From contig NZ_DGDC01000038.1 in assembly GCF_002385225.1 (NCBI RefSeq), positions 29,787 through 93,786 of the forward strand: a stretch of 64,000 bases of DNA, read 5' to 3'. The translations under genes were made by a program, and so were the position numbers. The number at the start of each line of letters is the position of its first letter. Position 1 is the stretch's first letter. This document shows positions 25,802-34,985 of the stretch, one piece after another. The DNA is from Psychrobacter sp. UBA3962 (lineage in GTDB: Bacteria > Pseudomonadota > Gammaproteobacteria > Pseudomonadales > Moraxellaceae). The notes under the pieces are model-generated. The model saw only the letters and a list, made by a program, of their open reading frames with translations. It ran no database searches and was not told the origin of the DNA.

Positions 25802-28117
25802 ATGCGCAAGATACCGGTTTACAACCACCCCGCTGCGGGTTGGTCTGCTCTAATAGACTCTTCTCGTGTCCTTATGGATTACAAGGCTTTTTTACGCGGT
25901 AGTAGAAGTGTATTGGGCAGTAACCAACCTGAATGGGGCTTTGATTGTCCAGGCTGCGCGTGGCCAGATCATAAAACCCATAAAATGATTGATGTCTGTG
26001 AATCGGGTATTAAAGTCTTAGCCAGTGAGACGATGAGTGCCTGTGCAGATAAAGCATTTTTTGCTAAGCATTCTGTCACAGAATTACAAGACTGGTCGGG
26101 GTATGAGCTAGAACAAGCCGGCCGTTTAGCGCAGCCGATGCAGTATGATGCCTCTCAAGATAAATATGTTCCGATTGCTTGGGAGACAGCTTTTAAGCGT
26201 ATCGCCGATAAGTTACGAGGTTTAAATTCTCCGGACGAGGCATTGTTCTATACTTCAGGCCGCGTCACCAATGAGCCGGCTTTTATGTATCAGTTATTTG
26301 TGCGCTTATTTGGGACCAATAATTTACCAGACTGCTCAAACATGTGTCACGAGCCGACCTCGGTCATGTTGACCAAGCAGCTTGGCGTAGGTAAAGCCTC
26401 AGTGATATTGGAAGATTTTGAGCAAGCCAAATTGATACTGATGTTTGGACAAAACCCAGCCACCAATCACCCTCGTATGTTAGAGATGTTGGCGCATGCG
26501 CATCAGCAAGGTTGCCGCATCATTTCAATAAATCCCATGCGCGAGCAGGGACTGCGTAAGTTTAGAAATCCGCAGAAAGTCTCTCATATGGTGGCCGGTT
26601 CTAGTGATGATATGGTGGATGAGGTCATTCAAATCCAAATAGGCGGTGACGCCGCTTTATTGACGGGTTTGGCCAAATGGCTTATTGAAAATGATAAATT
26701 AAATCAAGATTTTATTACAGAGCATACCTCAGGTTTTGAGCAATTTAGCCGCTGGGTATCTGAGCAAAGTTGGACAGCTATCGAAGAGGGCTCCGGCATT
26801 AACCAAGCTGAGATTATCAATTTAGCGCGTCTGGTTGCGGACAGTCCGGCCACCATTTGTACTTGGGGTATGGGTATTACCCAGCATGTGCAAGGTGATG
26901 ATAACGTTGCTATGATTACTAACTTGCTCCTGTTGATGGGTATGATAGGAGTAGAAGGAGCAGGTGTTTCGCCGGTACGTGGGCACTCTAATGTACAGGG
27001 TGACCGTACTATGGGCATTCACGAACGTCCTGCTCAATCATTGCTCGACAGCTTACAAAGGTTTTTTAAACACCCTATGCCGCAACAACCTGGCTATGAT
27101 GTGGTTAAAGGGGCTAAAGCCATGCAGCAGGGGAAAATAAAAGCTTTTATGGCAATGGGAGGTAACTACTCAGTGGCGGCTCCTGACAGTCAGGCCATTC
27201 AGCAGGCGCTTACTAACAATGAACTTAACGTCTTTGTGGCGACCAAACTCAATGAAACCATGCTTTACCCTGGTGACAATAATATTATTCTGCCTTGCCT
27301 AAGTCGTACTGAGCGCTTAGTCACTAGTAAAGGCAATCAATTTGCGACGATAGAGGACTCTATTTGTCAGGTTGTTAAAACCCAAGGGGGACTGAAGCCG
27401 ATTAGCGATTCTCTTAAATCTGAAGCACAAATTATAGCGGGAATTGCTACCGAATTATTTGATGAAGATAGTCGCTTAGATTGGCAGGCAATGAGTGAGA
27501 ATTATGATCTAGTACGCGACTATATCGCACAGACTATCGACGGTTTTGAAAATTTTAATGTGCGTATTCGTGAAAATAAGCGCGGTTTTCATTTATACCA
27601 TCCTGCCCGTCATCGTCAGTGGCATACCGAAAGTGGCAAAGCACAATTTGAAGTGCCGCAGTATCCCATCACTTATGTGGCGCAAGAGATGCAGTCTAAG
27701 TCGAATGCTATAGAAGCCGTTCATGAACAGCAAGCCGAGCACAAAGCGTCAGGATCTAATCAAGCGATTTGGCAATTTACCAGCGTGCGTAGCCATGATC
27801 AGTTTAATACCACTATTTTTGGTCATGAAGATCGCTATCGTCAGACCAAACGCCGAGATGTATTGTTTATGCATCCCAATGAAATGAGCCGAATGGGGTG
27901 GCAGGAAAACGATAAGATTGTTGTTATGCGTAAAGACAGCCAAGGTAAAACCCGTAAGTTAGGCCCATTGGTACTTACTAAAATGGATATTGCCTCAAAC
28001 GCAGTGGCAGGCTACTATCCAGAGTGTAATAACTTAATGGATTTGGATAGCCATGCGCCTACCTCACATATTCCTTCTTATAAGTCAGTGACAGTTGAAC
28101 TACAACGGATTGAGTAA
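25802..28117 (+). CDS. FdhF/YdeP-family molybdopterin oxidoreductase
   Basis: Molybdenum-bis-MGD enzyme of 771 residues, formate-dehydrogenase-alpha-like (YdeP type). The N-terminus has the family motif CPGCAWPDH (Cys49, Cys52) instead of a four-Cys iron-sulfur binding motif. SNMCHEPTS places a candidate Mo-ligand Cys at 182. FGQNPATNHPRMLE and the GVSPVRGHSNVQGDRTMGI block match the cofactor domains, and the C-terminal part is a molydop-binding barrel. Earlier in-frame ATGs at 25721 and 25790 exist, but ATG 25802 has GAGG six bases upstream. The next gene, fdhD, supplies the sulfuration step. Formate as substrate is not established for this subfamily, which in E. coli is linked to acid resistance. 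Confidence 0.9.
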   Translation: MRKIPVYNHPAAGWSALIDSSRVLMDYKAFLRGSRSVLGSNQPEWGFDCPGCAWPDHKTHKMIDVCESGIKVLASETMSACADKAFFAKHSVTELQDWSGYELEQAGRLAQPMQYDASQDKYVPIAWETAFKRIADKLRGLNSPDEALFYTSGRVTNEPAFMYQLFVRLFGTNNLPDCSNMCHEPTSVMLTKQLGVGKASVILEDFEQAKLILMFGQNPATNHPRMLEMLAHAHQQGCRIISINPMREQGLRKFRNPQKVSHMVAGSSDDMVDEVIQIQIGGDAALLTGLAKWLIENDKLNQDFITEHTSGFEQFSRWVSEQSWTAIEEGSGINQAEIINLARLVADSPATICTWGMGITQHVQGDDNVAMITNLLLLMGMIGVEGAGVSPVRGHSNVQGDRTMGIHERPAQSLLDSLQRFFKHPMPQQPGYDVVKGAKAMQQGKIKAFMAMGGNYSVAAPDSQAIQQALTNNELNVFVATKLNETMLYPGDNNIILPCLSRTERLVTSKGNQFATIEDSICQVVKTQGGLKPISDSLKSEAQIIAGIATELFDEDSRLDWQAMSENYDLVRDYIAQTIDGFENFNVRIRENKRGFHLYHPARHRQWHTESGKAQFEVPQYPITYVAQEMQSKSNAIEAVHEQQAEHKASGSNQAIWQFTSVRSHDQFNTTIFGHEDRYRQTKRRDVLFMHPNEMSRMGWQENDKIVVMRKDSQGKTRKLGPLVLTKMDIASNAVAGYYPECNNLMDLDSHAPTSHIPSYKSVTVELQRIE

Positions 28118-28277
28118 GTTTCTTAAGTTTTTAGGGATAGCAAACCAAACTTCACAACGTAAATGGGTATTTCAATATGAGATTAAGGTGGCTACGGCTT
28201 TATTTAGAGCAGTGCCACCTTTATTCATTTAAGGATACAACTATTGCGAGTGGTTTAAATTTAGGTACAGTGGCACT

Positions 28278-29219
28278 ATGACAGCTAGCAATAAAAACAA
28301 TGCGGTTACTATCGATGAAAACAAAGGCTTGGCCCGCCAGCACCCCACTGAACGAGTCTCTTATATAGCTGAGCCTAGAACCCAATATGCAAAGCAGTTG
28401 CAGGTCCAGCATGCTACTGAGAGCTTGGCGGTAGAAGCAGCGATAGCTTTGGTTATCAATGGTATCCATTATGCGGTACTGATGGCCAGTCCCAGTGACC
28501 TTGAGTATTTGGCACTAGGCTTCCTTTATAGTGAAGGCTTAATACAACATAGCGGTGAATTGTTAGATTGGAAAATCACCCACCTTACTCCTGAGTCGAA
28601 TTTAACTGTCTTCATTGATCAAAGATTTGATAAATCGTCGACCTTGCAAATGTTGGAGCATCAGCTACAAGACTACGAGGCCTATATTGTAGAATTGACC
28701 TTAAGTCAGCGCCGGCATCAGCAGATTCAATTTCAGCGGCGTCAACTTTCTGGGCGTACGGGCTGCGGTATGTGCGGTATGACAGGGCTGAGCCAAGCGT
28801 TGCCTGATTTGAGCGCTTATCACCGTGAGGGTGCAACTTGTTCTAAGCCTTCCTTAGATACCCTGCTAGAGATACGTGAGCAGATTTTTAATGCACAACA
28901 AACCCACCAGTTAACAGGGGCGGTCCATGCGGCGGCCACCCTCTATAAAGGACAGCTTAAACTGTTTGAAGATGTGGGTCGCCACAATGCGCTGGATAAA
29001 CTAATCGGCTGGCAGCTGCGCCATAAGCTACAGTTGGATTTGGTTGTGATGACCTCGAGACTCTCAATTGAATTGGTCCAAAAAGCGATCCGTTGTCGAT
29101 TGCCATGGTTAGTAGGAATCTCTGCTCCAACCAGTACAGCTGTCAAGGTAGGACAGCGATATGGTTTGGGGCTGGCAGGATTTTTAAGAGAAAATAGAGT
29201 CACTTTTTATACAGACTAG
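28278..29219 (+). CDS. fdhD: Formate dehydrogenase accessory sulfurtransferase FdhD
   Basis: Cytoplasmic protein of 313 residues that transfers sulfur from a cysteine desulfurase to the Mo-bis-MGD cofactor of formate-dehydrogenase-type enzymes. The catalytic CxxC is in GRTGCGMCGMTGL near residue 160, and the signature LFEDVGRHNALDKLIGW is complete near residue 235. The first 40 residues are an extra polar extension. It follows the FdhF/YdeP-like gene in the same orientation after 160 bases, strongly supporting a maturation partnership. The ribosome site before ATG 28278 is weak; a slightly later start is possible. Confidence 0.94.
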   Translation: MTASNKNNAVTIDENKGLARQHPTERVSYIAEPRTQYAKQLQVQHATESLAVEAAIALVINGIHYAVLMASPSDLEYLALGFLYSEGLIQHSGELLDWKITHLTPESNLTVFIDQRFDKSSTLQMLEHQLQDYEAYIVELTLSQRRHQQIQFQRRQLSGRTGCGMCGMTGLSQALPDLSAYHREGATCSKPSLDTLLEIREQIFNAQQTHQLTGAVHAAATLYKGQLKLFEDVGRHNALDKLIGWQLRHKLQLDLVVMTSRLSIELVQKAIRCRLPWLVGISAPTSTAVKVGQRYGLGLAGFLRENRVTFYTD

Positions 29220-29347
29220 GTATTTTTTATACTCACTAGCTGCTTTTTATACTGATGAGCTGTTGGCTATATTTGATAGGGACTGGTGTGTTCCTATTGA
29301 TAAAGCTTATCTAACTTGTTTTTTTTATGATGTGATTTAATTTTGAT

Positions 29348-30916
29348 ATGACCACAAATAATGCATTGGCCCAGGTGCTTCTGAACAGTTTTGAGCAGCA
29401 TAAACGACAGCTACGAGGTAGAAGAATATGGCTGGCCTGTAGTGGCGGCCGGGATTCGTTAAGTTTGGCTCATCTTTGTCAGCAGCTATTTAACGCAGGT
29501 AAGCTGCCCTTTTTACCACAGCTACTACATATCAATCATGGTATGCAACAAGCCAATGCGGCTTGGGCTGATCAAGTATCGACCTGGGCACAGCAAAATC
29601 AAATGCCTTGCCAGGTGCTAAAAATAAATCTGGTCAAAAAGACTGAGCAAGAAGCGCGTCAAGCCAGATATGAAGCAATGATCGGCGTGATGAATCATCA
29701 AGATGTATTGATATTAGGCCACCATCAAGACGATCAAGTTGAGACCTTATTAATGCGGCTGTTTAATGGGGCAGGGGTTAATGGGCTTAGCGGTATGAAA
29801 GAGTGGTCTATTAAAAGCAGTCAAAACCAACAAGACGCTCAAAAAAACATAGTTTTATGGCGGCCTCTGCTAACCATTAGCCGGCAACAAATTACTCAAT
29901 ACGCAGATCATGAAGGGTTAACTTATATCGATGACCCGACCAATGTGGCCTTACAGAAGAGTAACTTAAATCCAGATCAGCTCAATGATCGAGCTTGGTT
30001 ACGTAGTGTCTTGTTGCCACACATTACGCAGCGTTATCCTAAGGCAAAACAGGCCATTGCTCGCACCGGACAATTGATGCAAGAGGCGAGTGTTATTCTC
30101 GATGAACAGTGTTGCCTAGACTTGTCTCAGTCCATAATTACCGACAGAGCGTTTTGTTCTGTGCTAGATATTAACCAACTGACAAGGTTATCCACCGCTC
30201 GGCAATCTTCCCTCATTCACAGCTGGCTTGCTCCCACTGACACAGAACTACCTCCTTCTCGGCGACTGGTAGAAGAGGTATTGAGCTTAGTCCATCGTGA
30301 AGACAACGACCACCAAACCTGCTTATATTGGGACAGTGGAGCGTATCAATATCAAATACGACGCTACCAACATAAACTGTATCGACTGTGGGAGAGTTGG
30401 GAGCAGTGGCTACAGTTACCACCTATGACCCATGATATTCATCTTGATGTTGAAGAGAAACTAGCGCCTTTTCTGTTGTTAAAGCCATCAAGTACAGGAT
30501 TTGAGTGGCGTCTACGAGGATTAACTGGACTTATCGCTGAGCTACAGCAGCAGTTGACTGGGCTCATTGACACTAAAGCTGAGAAGGATAGGGTAGATAT
30601 TAAGTCTATTGCACGGTCGAGAGAGACAAAACTTATATTCCAGCCTTTACCTCGTATTCAAAAAATAGCTTTACTCGGCAGGGTAGGACGTAAGTCGGGC
30701 AAAAAACTATTACAAACGCTAGATGTGCCCAGCTTTATGCGGCAGTCTGTGGCGTTGTGTTCGTTACAATTATCCCCCCTGTGCTCTCAACAACAGAGTA
30801 TTCCCTTGCTGCTAATTACTCCGGAACAAACGATGGTGTTGCAAAGCCCGTTTTCACAGTCCATTGCGCAATTGGTGGAAGACAAAGCGTTAGTTGCTGA
30901 GCTACATAATTTGTAG
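29348..30916 (+). CDS. tilS: tRNA(Ile)-lysidine synthase
   Basis: ATP-dependent enzyme of 522 residues that converts C34 of the CAU-anticodon tRNA-Ile to lysidine, making it read AUA codons; essential for decoding. The PP-loop motif is SGGRDSLSLAHL near residue 31, followed by HINHGMQ and GHHQDDQVETLLMRLF. The substrate-binding and C-terminal domains make it longer than E. coli TilS (432 residues). An insertion with Ser/Asp/Lys-rich sequence is visible near residues 155-165. The start lacks a good ribosome site. It stands between fdhD and proC without close spacing. Confidence 0.93.
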   Translation: MTTNNALAQVLLNSFEQHKRQLRGRRIWLACSGGRDSLSLAHLCQQLFNAGKLPFLPQLLHINHGMQQANAAWADQVSTWAQQNQMPCQVLKINLVKKTEQEARQARYEAMIGVMNHQDVLILGHHQDDQVETLLMRLFNGAGVNGLSGMKEWSIKSSQNQQDAQKNIVLWRPLLTISRQQITQYADHEGLTYIDDPTNVALQKSNLNPDQLNDRAWLRSVLLPHITQRYPKAKQAIARTGQLMQEASVILDEQCCLDLSQSIITDRAFCSVLDINQLTRLSTARQSSLIHSWLAPTDTELPPSRRLVEEVLSLVHREDNDHQTCLYWDSGAYQYQIRRYQHKLYRLWESWEQWLQLPPMTHDIHLDVEEKLAPFLLLKPSSTGFEWRLRGLTGLIAELQQQLTGLIDTKAEKDRVDIKSIARSRETKLIFQPLPRIQKIALLGRVGRKSGKKLLQTLDVPSFMRQSVALCSLQLSPLCSQQQSIPLLLITPEQTMVLQSPFSQSIAQLVEDKALVAELHNL

Positions 30917-31112
30917 TTTTCTAAGCTACTGGTAAAGTGAGCCCATTGAATCAGTGACAGTCAGTTGAGTAATATAATCAATAAAATGATGTGTTACACT
31001 AGCCATATTATGAATGGTACTAGATGGTTGGTACTAGAATTTGTATAAAATATAATCATGATTAAATGAATAAAAGCTTTGGCACTTATTATGCCAAGCT
31101 AAGCTTTGAATA

Positions 31113-31973
31113 ATGGGAAAAACAATGGCAGAACTTAAAGGGAAAAAAATCAGTTTTATTGGTGGTGGTAACATGGCCCAAGCCTTAATTAGTGGTTTGA
31201 TTGGCCGAGGTATTAACCCTTCAAATATTACCGTCGCCGATCCTTCTGAGGCTATTCGCGATCAGTTAAAGCAGCGAAAAATTAATGCCGTAGATCCTAC
31301 AGCCAATACAGAGACTGACAACTCACAAGTTGCAGTGAAAGGCGCGGATGTGGTTGTTTTGGCAGTTAAACCTCAAGTGATGCGTCAAGTGGTGTCTGAT
31401 TTTGCTGAAGTATTGGACAGGCAATTGGTCGTTTCAGTGGCTGCCGGACTGTCTACTGAAAGCTTGAGTAAAATGCTTGGCGGCTATAAAAACATCGTTC
31501 GTGCCATGCCAAATACCCCAGCGATGATCCAAAAGGGAGCCACTGGGCTTTATGCCGCTGATTACATCACTGAGGCGGACAAAACGTTGGCAGCGTCATT
31601 GATGTCAGCTTCTGGCTTGGTGAGCTGGGTAGAGAAAGAAGAGCAGTTGCATGCGGTAACGGCGGTATCAGGCTCGGCGCCTGCATATTTCTTTTATATG
31701 CTAGAGGCAATGATCGATGCTGCCGTTGAACAAGGCTTAGACAGTAAGCAAGCAGCTGCGTTAGCGATGCAAACGGCATTGGGTGCGGCTCAGATGGCCA
31801 TAACCAGTGAGGAAGCCCCTGCAGAATTGCGCCGTAAGGTAACCTCTCCTAATGGAACTACCCAAGCTGCTATTGAGTCGCTGCAACAGGATAACTTTGC
31901 TCAAGTCATGAAAAAAGCGATGCAAGCTTGCTATACACGTAGTGAAGAGATTAGCAACGAGTTGGCGGACTAG
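31113..31973 (+). CDS. proC: Pyrroline-5-carboxylate reductase
   Basis: NAD(P)H-dependent enzyme of 286 residues for the last step of proline synthesis. The dinucleotide-binding motif is SFIGGGNMAQALISGL, followed by VVLAVKPQVM and the catalytic-domain block AVSGSAPAYFFYMLEAM. The C-terminus has KVTSPNGTTQAAI. Length is normal. A second in-frame ATG at 31125 has a better-placed GGGA and would shorten the protein by four residues; sequence does not decide. The gene is followed after 113 bases by yggT, a neighbour conserved in many gammaproteobacteria. Confidence 0.96.
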   Translation: MGKTMAELKGKKISFIGGGNMAQALISGLIGRGINPSNITVADPSEAIRDQLKQRKINAVDPTANTETDNSQVAVKGADVVVLAVKPQVMRQVVSDFAEVLDRQLVVSVAAGLSTESLSKMLGGYKNIVRAMPNTPAMIQKGATGLYAADYITEADKTLAASLMSASGLVSWVEKEEQLHAVTAVSGSAPAYFFYMLEAMIDAAVEQGLDSKQAAALAMQTALGAAQMAITSEEAPAELRRKVTSPNGTTQAAIESLQQDNFAQVMKKAMQACYTRSEEISNELAD

Positions 31974-32086
31974 GCTAACCGATATATAAGCTATTAACCA
32001 CACAATAACCACTATTAAATAGGCTGTTGGCACTGTACGTAGTCGATGGCCCGCTTTTTAAATTTAAACTAGTAAGAGTACGTTGA

Positions 32087-32656
32087 ATGACAAGTCTTTC
32101 GTATGCCCTATTCAACATGGTGGTAAATTTCGCCATGCTACTGATTTTTATCCGCTTTATGCTTCAGTTTGCAGGGCTTGAGCGCAATCATCCTTATGTT
32201 CAACCCGCTTATAAAGCGACCCAGATAGTGGACGTGTTTGGCCGTATTTTTCCAACAGTTGGGAGCGGGCGAGTAAACTTAGCGGCAGTGATGCTGTTGT
32301 TTTTATTAAAGCTAATAGACATCTCAGGTAATGCGGCCATTGCTGGACATGGCTATACTCCGATTAGACTGTTCTTCGAGGGAAGTCTATCGTTGATCTT
32401 AAGCTTCTTGAGTGTGGCACGCTATTTAATTATTGGCTCTATTATTATTAGTTGGGTGGTATTACTGACCCAAAAAATGCACCCTATCTTTGAATTGATT
32501 GTACAAATGGCTGAGCCTATTTTGGCACCTTTTCGCCGTATTACGCCCAATTTAGGGATGTTAGATTTATCGCCTATGGTGGCTATCTTCGGCTTACTGC
32601 TTATCGAGATATTTGTTGAGATTATTGCCAGAAATCTATTGCCTATGATTGGCTAA
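32087..32656 (+). CDS. yggT: YggT-family membrane protein
   Basis: Integral membrane protein of 189 residues with two YGGT repeats, each two helices: one near residues 8-30 and 62-95, the second near 115-135 and 160-185. Motifs such as AEPILAPFRRITPNLGMLDLSPMVA (core PILAPFRRITP) are typical. Family members are linked to osmotic stress and cell-division-related processes, but no biochemical activity is known. It follows proC, its usual neighbour. No clear ribosome site is seen before ATG 32087. Confidence 0.9.
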   Translation: MTSLSYALFNMVVNFAMLLIFIRFMLQFAGLERNHPYVQPAYKATQIVDVFGRIFPTVGSGRVNLAAVMLLFLLKLIDISGNAAIAGHGYTPIRLFFEGSLSLILSFLSVARYLIIGSIIISWVVLLTQKMHPIFELIVQMAEPILAPFRRITPNLGMLDLSPMVAIFGLLLIEIFVEIIARNLLPMIG

Positions 32657-32766
32657 TGGCCATGAGTACTAAAAAACAGGCGGGCGAGCATCGTAGTTTT
32701 CGCACCATAATAAAAGGCTTAAAAGCCATTTAATTGGGTTAATTTGCAGAAAAGTAAAAAACGCAC

Positions 32767-32794
32767 TTGCAAAGCTGTTTTAGTTTGCTATAAT
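32767..32794 (+). promoter_or_regulatory. Predicted promoter of tRNA-Ser
   Basis: TTGCAA and TATAAT separated by 16 bases, with a GC-rich start region, about 70 bases before the mature tRNA. Confidence 0.75.
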
Positions 32795-32862
32795 ACTCGC
32801 CCACAACATGAGGTAACTGGCTAAATCAGCTGAGCACCAAAAGTTGTGTTTTTAGAAGTTTC

Positions 32863-32952
32863 GGTGAAGTGGGTGAGTGGCTGAAACCGCACCCCTGCTA
32901 AGGGTGTATACGTTAACGCGTATCGAGGGTTCGAATCCCTCCTTCACCGCCA
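32863..32952 (+). tRNA. tRNA-Ser (anticodon GCU)
   Basis: Ninety bases with encoded CCA. Acceptor stem GGTGAAG pairs with CTTCACC, discriminator G. The anticodon loop CTGCTAA is closed by CACCC/GGGTG and shows GCU, reading AGC and AGU. A long variable arm (TATACGTTAACGCGTATC) marks a class II serine tRNA, and the T loop GGTTCGAATCC is standard. Confidence 0.96.
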
Positions 32953-33006
32953 TTTATTTTGAAAGTTTTTGAAACCTTAAAATTTTTAAAAAATTTCAAA
33001 AAAATG

Positions 33007-33034
33007 TTGACTCCTAAAAAAAAATGGCTATAAT
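33007..33034 (+). promoter_or_regulatory. Predicted promoter of tRNA-Arg
   Basis: TTGACT and a perfect TATAAT separated by 16 bases, 49 bases before the mature tRNA. The strength of the match suggests independent transcription from tRNA-Ser. Confidence 0.8.
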
Positions 33035-33083
33035 AGCCATCCTGTTAACAACACTAGTTAACAAAGATAAGTTAGATAAATAT

Positions 33084-33160
33084 GCGCCTGTAGCTCAGTT
33101 GGATAGAGCACTTGGCTACGAACTAAGGGGTCGGGAGTTCGAATCTCTCCAGGCGCACCA
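33084..33160 (+). tRNA. tRNA-Arg (anticodon ACG)
   Basis: Seventy-seven bases with encoded CCA. Acceptor stem GCGCCTG pairs with CAGGCGC, discriminator A. D arm TAGCTCAGTTGGATAGAGCA and anticodon loop CTACGAA show ACG, normally edited to ICG for CGU/CGC/CGA codons. T loop GTTCGAATC is standard. Confidence 0.97.
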
Positions 33161-33179
33161 TCTAACCAATCACTAAATT

Positions 33180-33207
33180 AATCGCCCATTGTTTGGCGAT
33201 TTTTTTA
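33180..33207 (+). terminator. Terminator after tRNA-Arg
   Basis: Stem ATCGCC with loop CATTGTTT and complement GGCGAT followed by seven T, 20 bases after the tRNA. Confidence 0.82.
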
Positions 33208-33363
33208 TGCCTGCTATATTTGTAATAATTTTCTTATTCCCATCTGCTACTTAGCATCATTATAAGTACCTTTATATCCTCTCTGTCATCTGACCCAAAA
33301 TAAGCTACAATAGCTTTTATTTTTCTATTAACAAGTCTGTCCTTACTGAGTTGTCATTTCATC

Positions 33364-34047
33364 ATGTCTAAACAACGTACTCCCAAGCTTTCTCGTCGTC
33401 CTCAAACTGCCGCAGCTAATAGTACTGAGCAATTAAGACCCACAGGTATAGAAGGCGTTAGCATCTCTGGTGAGCCAGAAATCGCCAAAGCATCGACTCG
33501 AGTTATTGCTATCGTCTATGATGGTATGTTGATTTTGGCCTTATTATTTTTGGTAGGGACAGTATTAACCGTTATTGGCACCATGATGACCATGGAAACT
33601 GGCGTAACTTCAGATCAGGCACAGACCTTGCCACGTTGGTACCAAAACTTGGTGCTAACCCCAGCTTTCATTTTGACCTTAATTGGCTTTTATGGGCTAT
33701 TTTGGCGCCGTGCAGGGCAGACTCTAGGTATGCAAACTTGGCGTTTGAAGACGGTAGATGATAACGGTCAGCTGCTAACTTGGGGTAAGACCATCAAGCG
33801 TATTTTAGCCGCTTGCCTGGTACCGCTGATTTGTGGGGCGATTGGCTATGCTTTTCATGGCTCGCGCTCGGCGATGCTGCTCAGTGCTTTTTTTGGCTTG
33901 ATGTTCAATTATGTTTTTTGTTTGTTTAACCGCGGAGGGTTGGCGGTACATGACATGCTTTCGGGAACGGTGACTTTGAAAATGCCAAAAATTCACCACG
34001 AGGGTTTAATTAAGTCATTGAGAAGCAAGAAAAATAAAGACAAATAA
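33364..34047 (+). CDS. RDD-family membrane protein
   Basis: Membrane protein of 227 residues. A basic, polar N-terminus of about 45 residues precedes the RDD domain, which starts with STRVIAIVYDGMLILALLFL and holds three or more helices. Conserved blocks are WRRAGQTLGMQTWRLKTVD and GLAVHDMLSGTV. The C-terminus is strongly basic. RDD proteins are membrane proteins of largely unknown transport or structural function. No operon partner is evident; the tRNA genes and a terminator precede it. Confidence 0.88.
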   Translation: MSKQRTPKLSRRPQTAAANSTEQLRPTGIEGVSISGEPEIAKASTRVIAIVYDGMLILALLFLVGTVLTVIGTMMTMETGVTSDQAQTLPRWYQNLVLTPAFILTLIGFYGLFWRRAGQTLGMQTWRLKTVDDNGQLLTWGKTIKRILAACLVPLICGAIGYAFHGSRSAMLLSAFFGLMFNYVFCLFNRGGLAVHDMLSGTVTLKMPKIHHEGLIKSLRSKKNKDK

Positions 34048-34208
34048 GAATGGCTTGCATTATTCACATGCTCATACAAATCTTTGTCTAACTAAGACAG
34101 TAATCCGTATAGGGTAGGGTTATAATTAAGCAATGAATTAAATAAATTAAAATGTATTTGTTAATTGCGTTTTTAATTTGAATTTTTTGACTAATTATGG
34201 AGCCTATT

Positions 34209-34688
34209 ATGAGTAAAGACAGCGGTGTGAATTTTGATCAAGACATTTTTGCAGCCCTAATCACCAAGCATGATTTGCAGCGCGAATTATGTGATCAGCT
34301 TGAAAAAGAAAAAGATAATGACAAGCGTAAAACTATTTACGAAGAGCTGAAGCTAGAATTACAGGCACATGCTGCTGCAGAAGAGCGTCATTTATACATC
34401 CCTGTGATGCAACATGACGAAGGCTTAGATTTATCACGTCATGCTATTACTGAGCACCATGAGATGGACGAAATGATGGAAACGCTTGATGATGGTCGTA
34501 TAAGCCAAGACACTTGGGACACTACTTGTGCAGATCTAATTCATAAAGTCCGTCATCACTTACAAGAAGAAGAGAATGAATTCTTCAAAGAAGCCCGTAA
34601 GATTTTAGATGATGACTTACAGCAAAGATTAGGTGCTTTATATCAAGTTGAGCATGACGAGTTTGAAAAGACTCACGCTGATGACTAA
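34209..34688 (+). CDS. Hemerythrin HHE-domain protein
   Basis: Helical protein of 159 residues predicted to bind a non-haem diiron centre. The HHE-type ligands are visible in KHDLQRELCDQ, AEERHLYIPVM, ITEHHEMDEMM and VRHHLQEEENEFF. Family members sense or scavenge oxygen, nitric oxide or iron, or aid iron-sulfur repair. The upstream ATG 34197 is in frame, but ATG 34209 has TGGAG six bases upstream. It is monocistronic with its own terminator. The specific role cannot be read from sequence. Confidence 0.88.
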   Translation: MSKDSGVNFDQDIFAALITKHDLQRELCDQLEKEKDNDKRKTIYEELKLELQAHAAAEERHLYIPVMQHDEGLDLSRHAITEHHEMDEMMETLDDGRISQDTWDTTCADLIHKVRHHLQEEENEFFKEARKILDDDLQQRLGALYQVEHDEFEKTHADD

Positions 34689-34710
34689 ATGGTTGTGATT
34701 ATTGCCACAC

Positions 34711-34743
34711 AAACCCGCTAAATAATTTTGGTGGGTTTTTTTT
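34711..34743 (+). terminator. Terminator after the hemerythrin gene
   Basis: Twelve-pair stem with two wobble pairs (AAACCCGCTAAA against TTTGGTGGGTTT) around TAAT and followed by a T-run. Confidence 0.75.
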
Positions 34744-34768
34744 ATTAATAAAATATAAGCAAGTTGTA

Positions 34769-34779
34769 ACGACCGGTCT
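34769..34779. promoter_or_regulatory. Candidate palindromic operator upstream of the Old Yellow Enzyme gene
   Basis: ACGACCGGTCT contains the palindrome GACCGGTC and lies 207 bases upstream of the reductase start. The same 11-mer in reverse orientation is at 18673-18683. Palindromes of this kind are often bound by TetR-type repressors, but no such regulator is encoded nearby. Confidence 0.35.
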
Positions 34780-34985
34780 ATTTGCCTTTAAATTTCTAGA
34801 TATTACTCCATAATAAACAGAGTAGACGAGAGCAGTCAGGTAGGAGAGTAATGACAGATTAGATTACTAATCCTCTGCTGCAATAATGATAACTTCAATG
34901 AATAACTTCGTCGTAACGCTATAAGCCGTAACAACAAAATAGGCTAAAACCTGCAAATAACTAAGACAATAATATAAGGAATACT

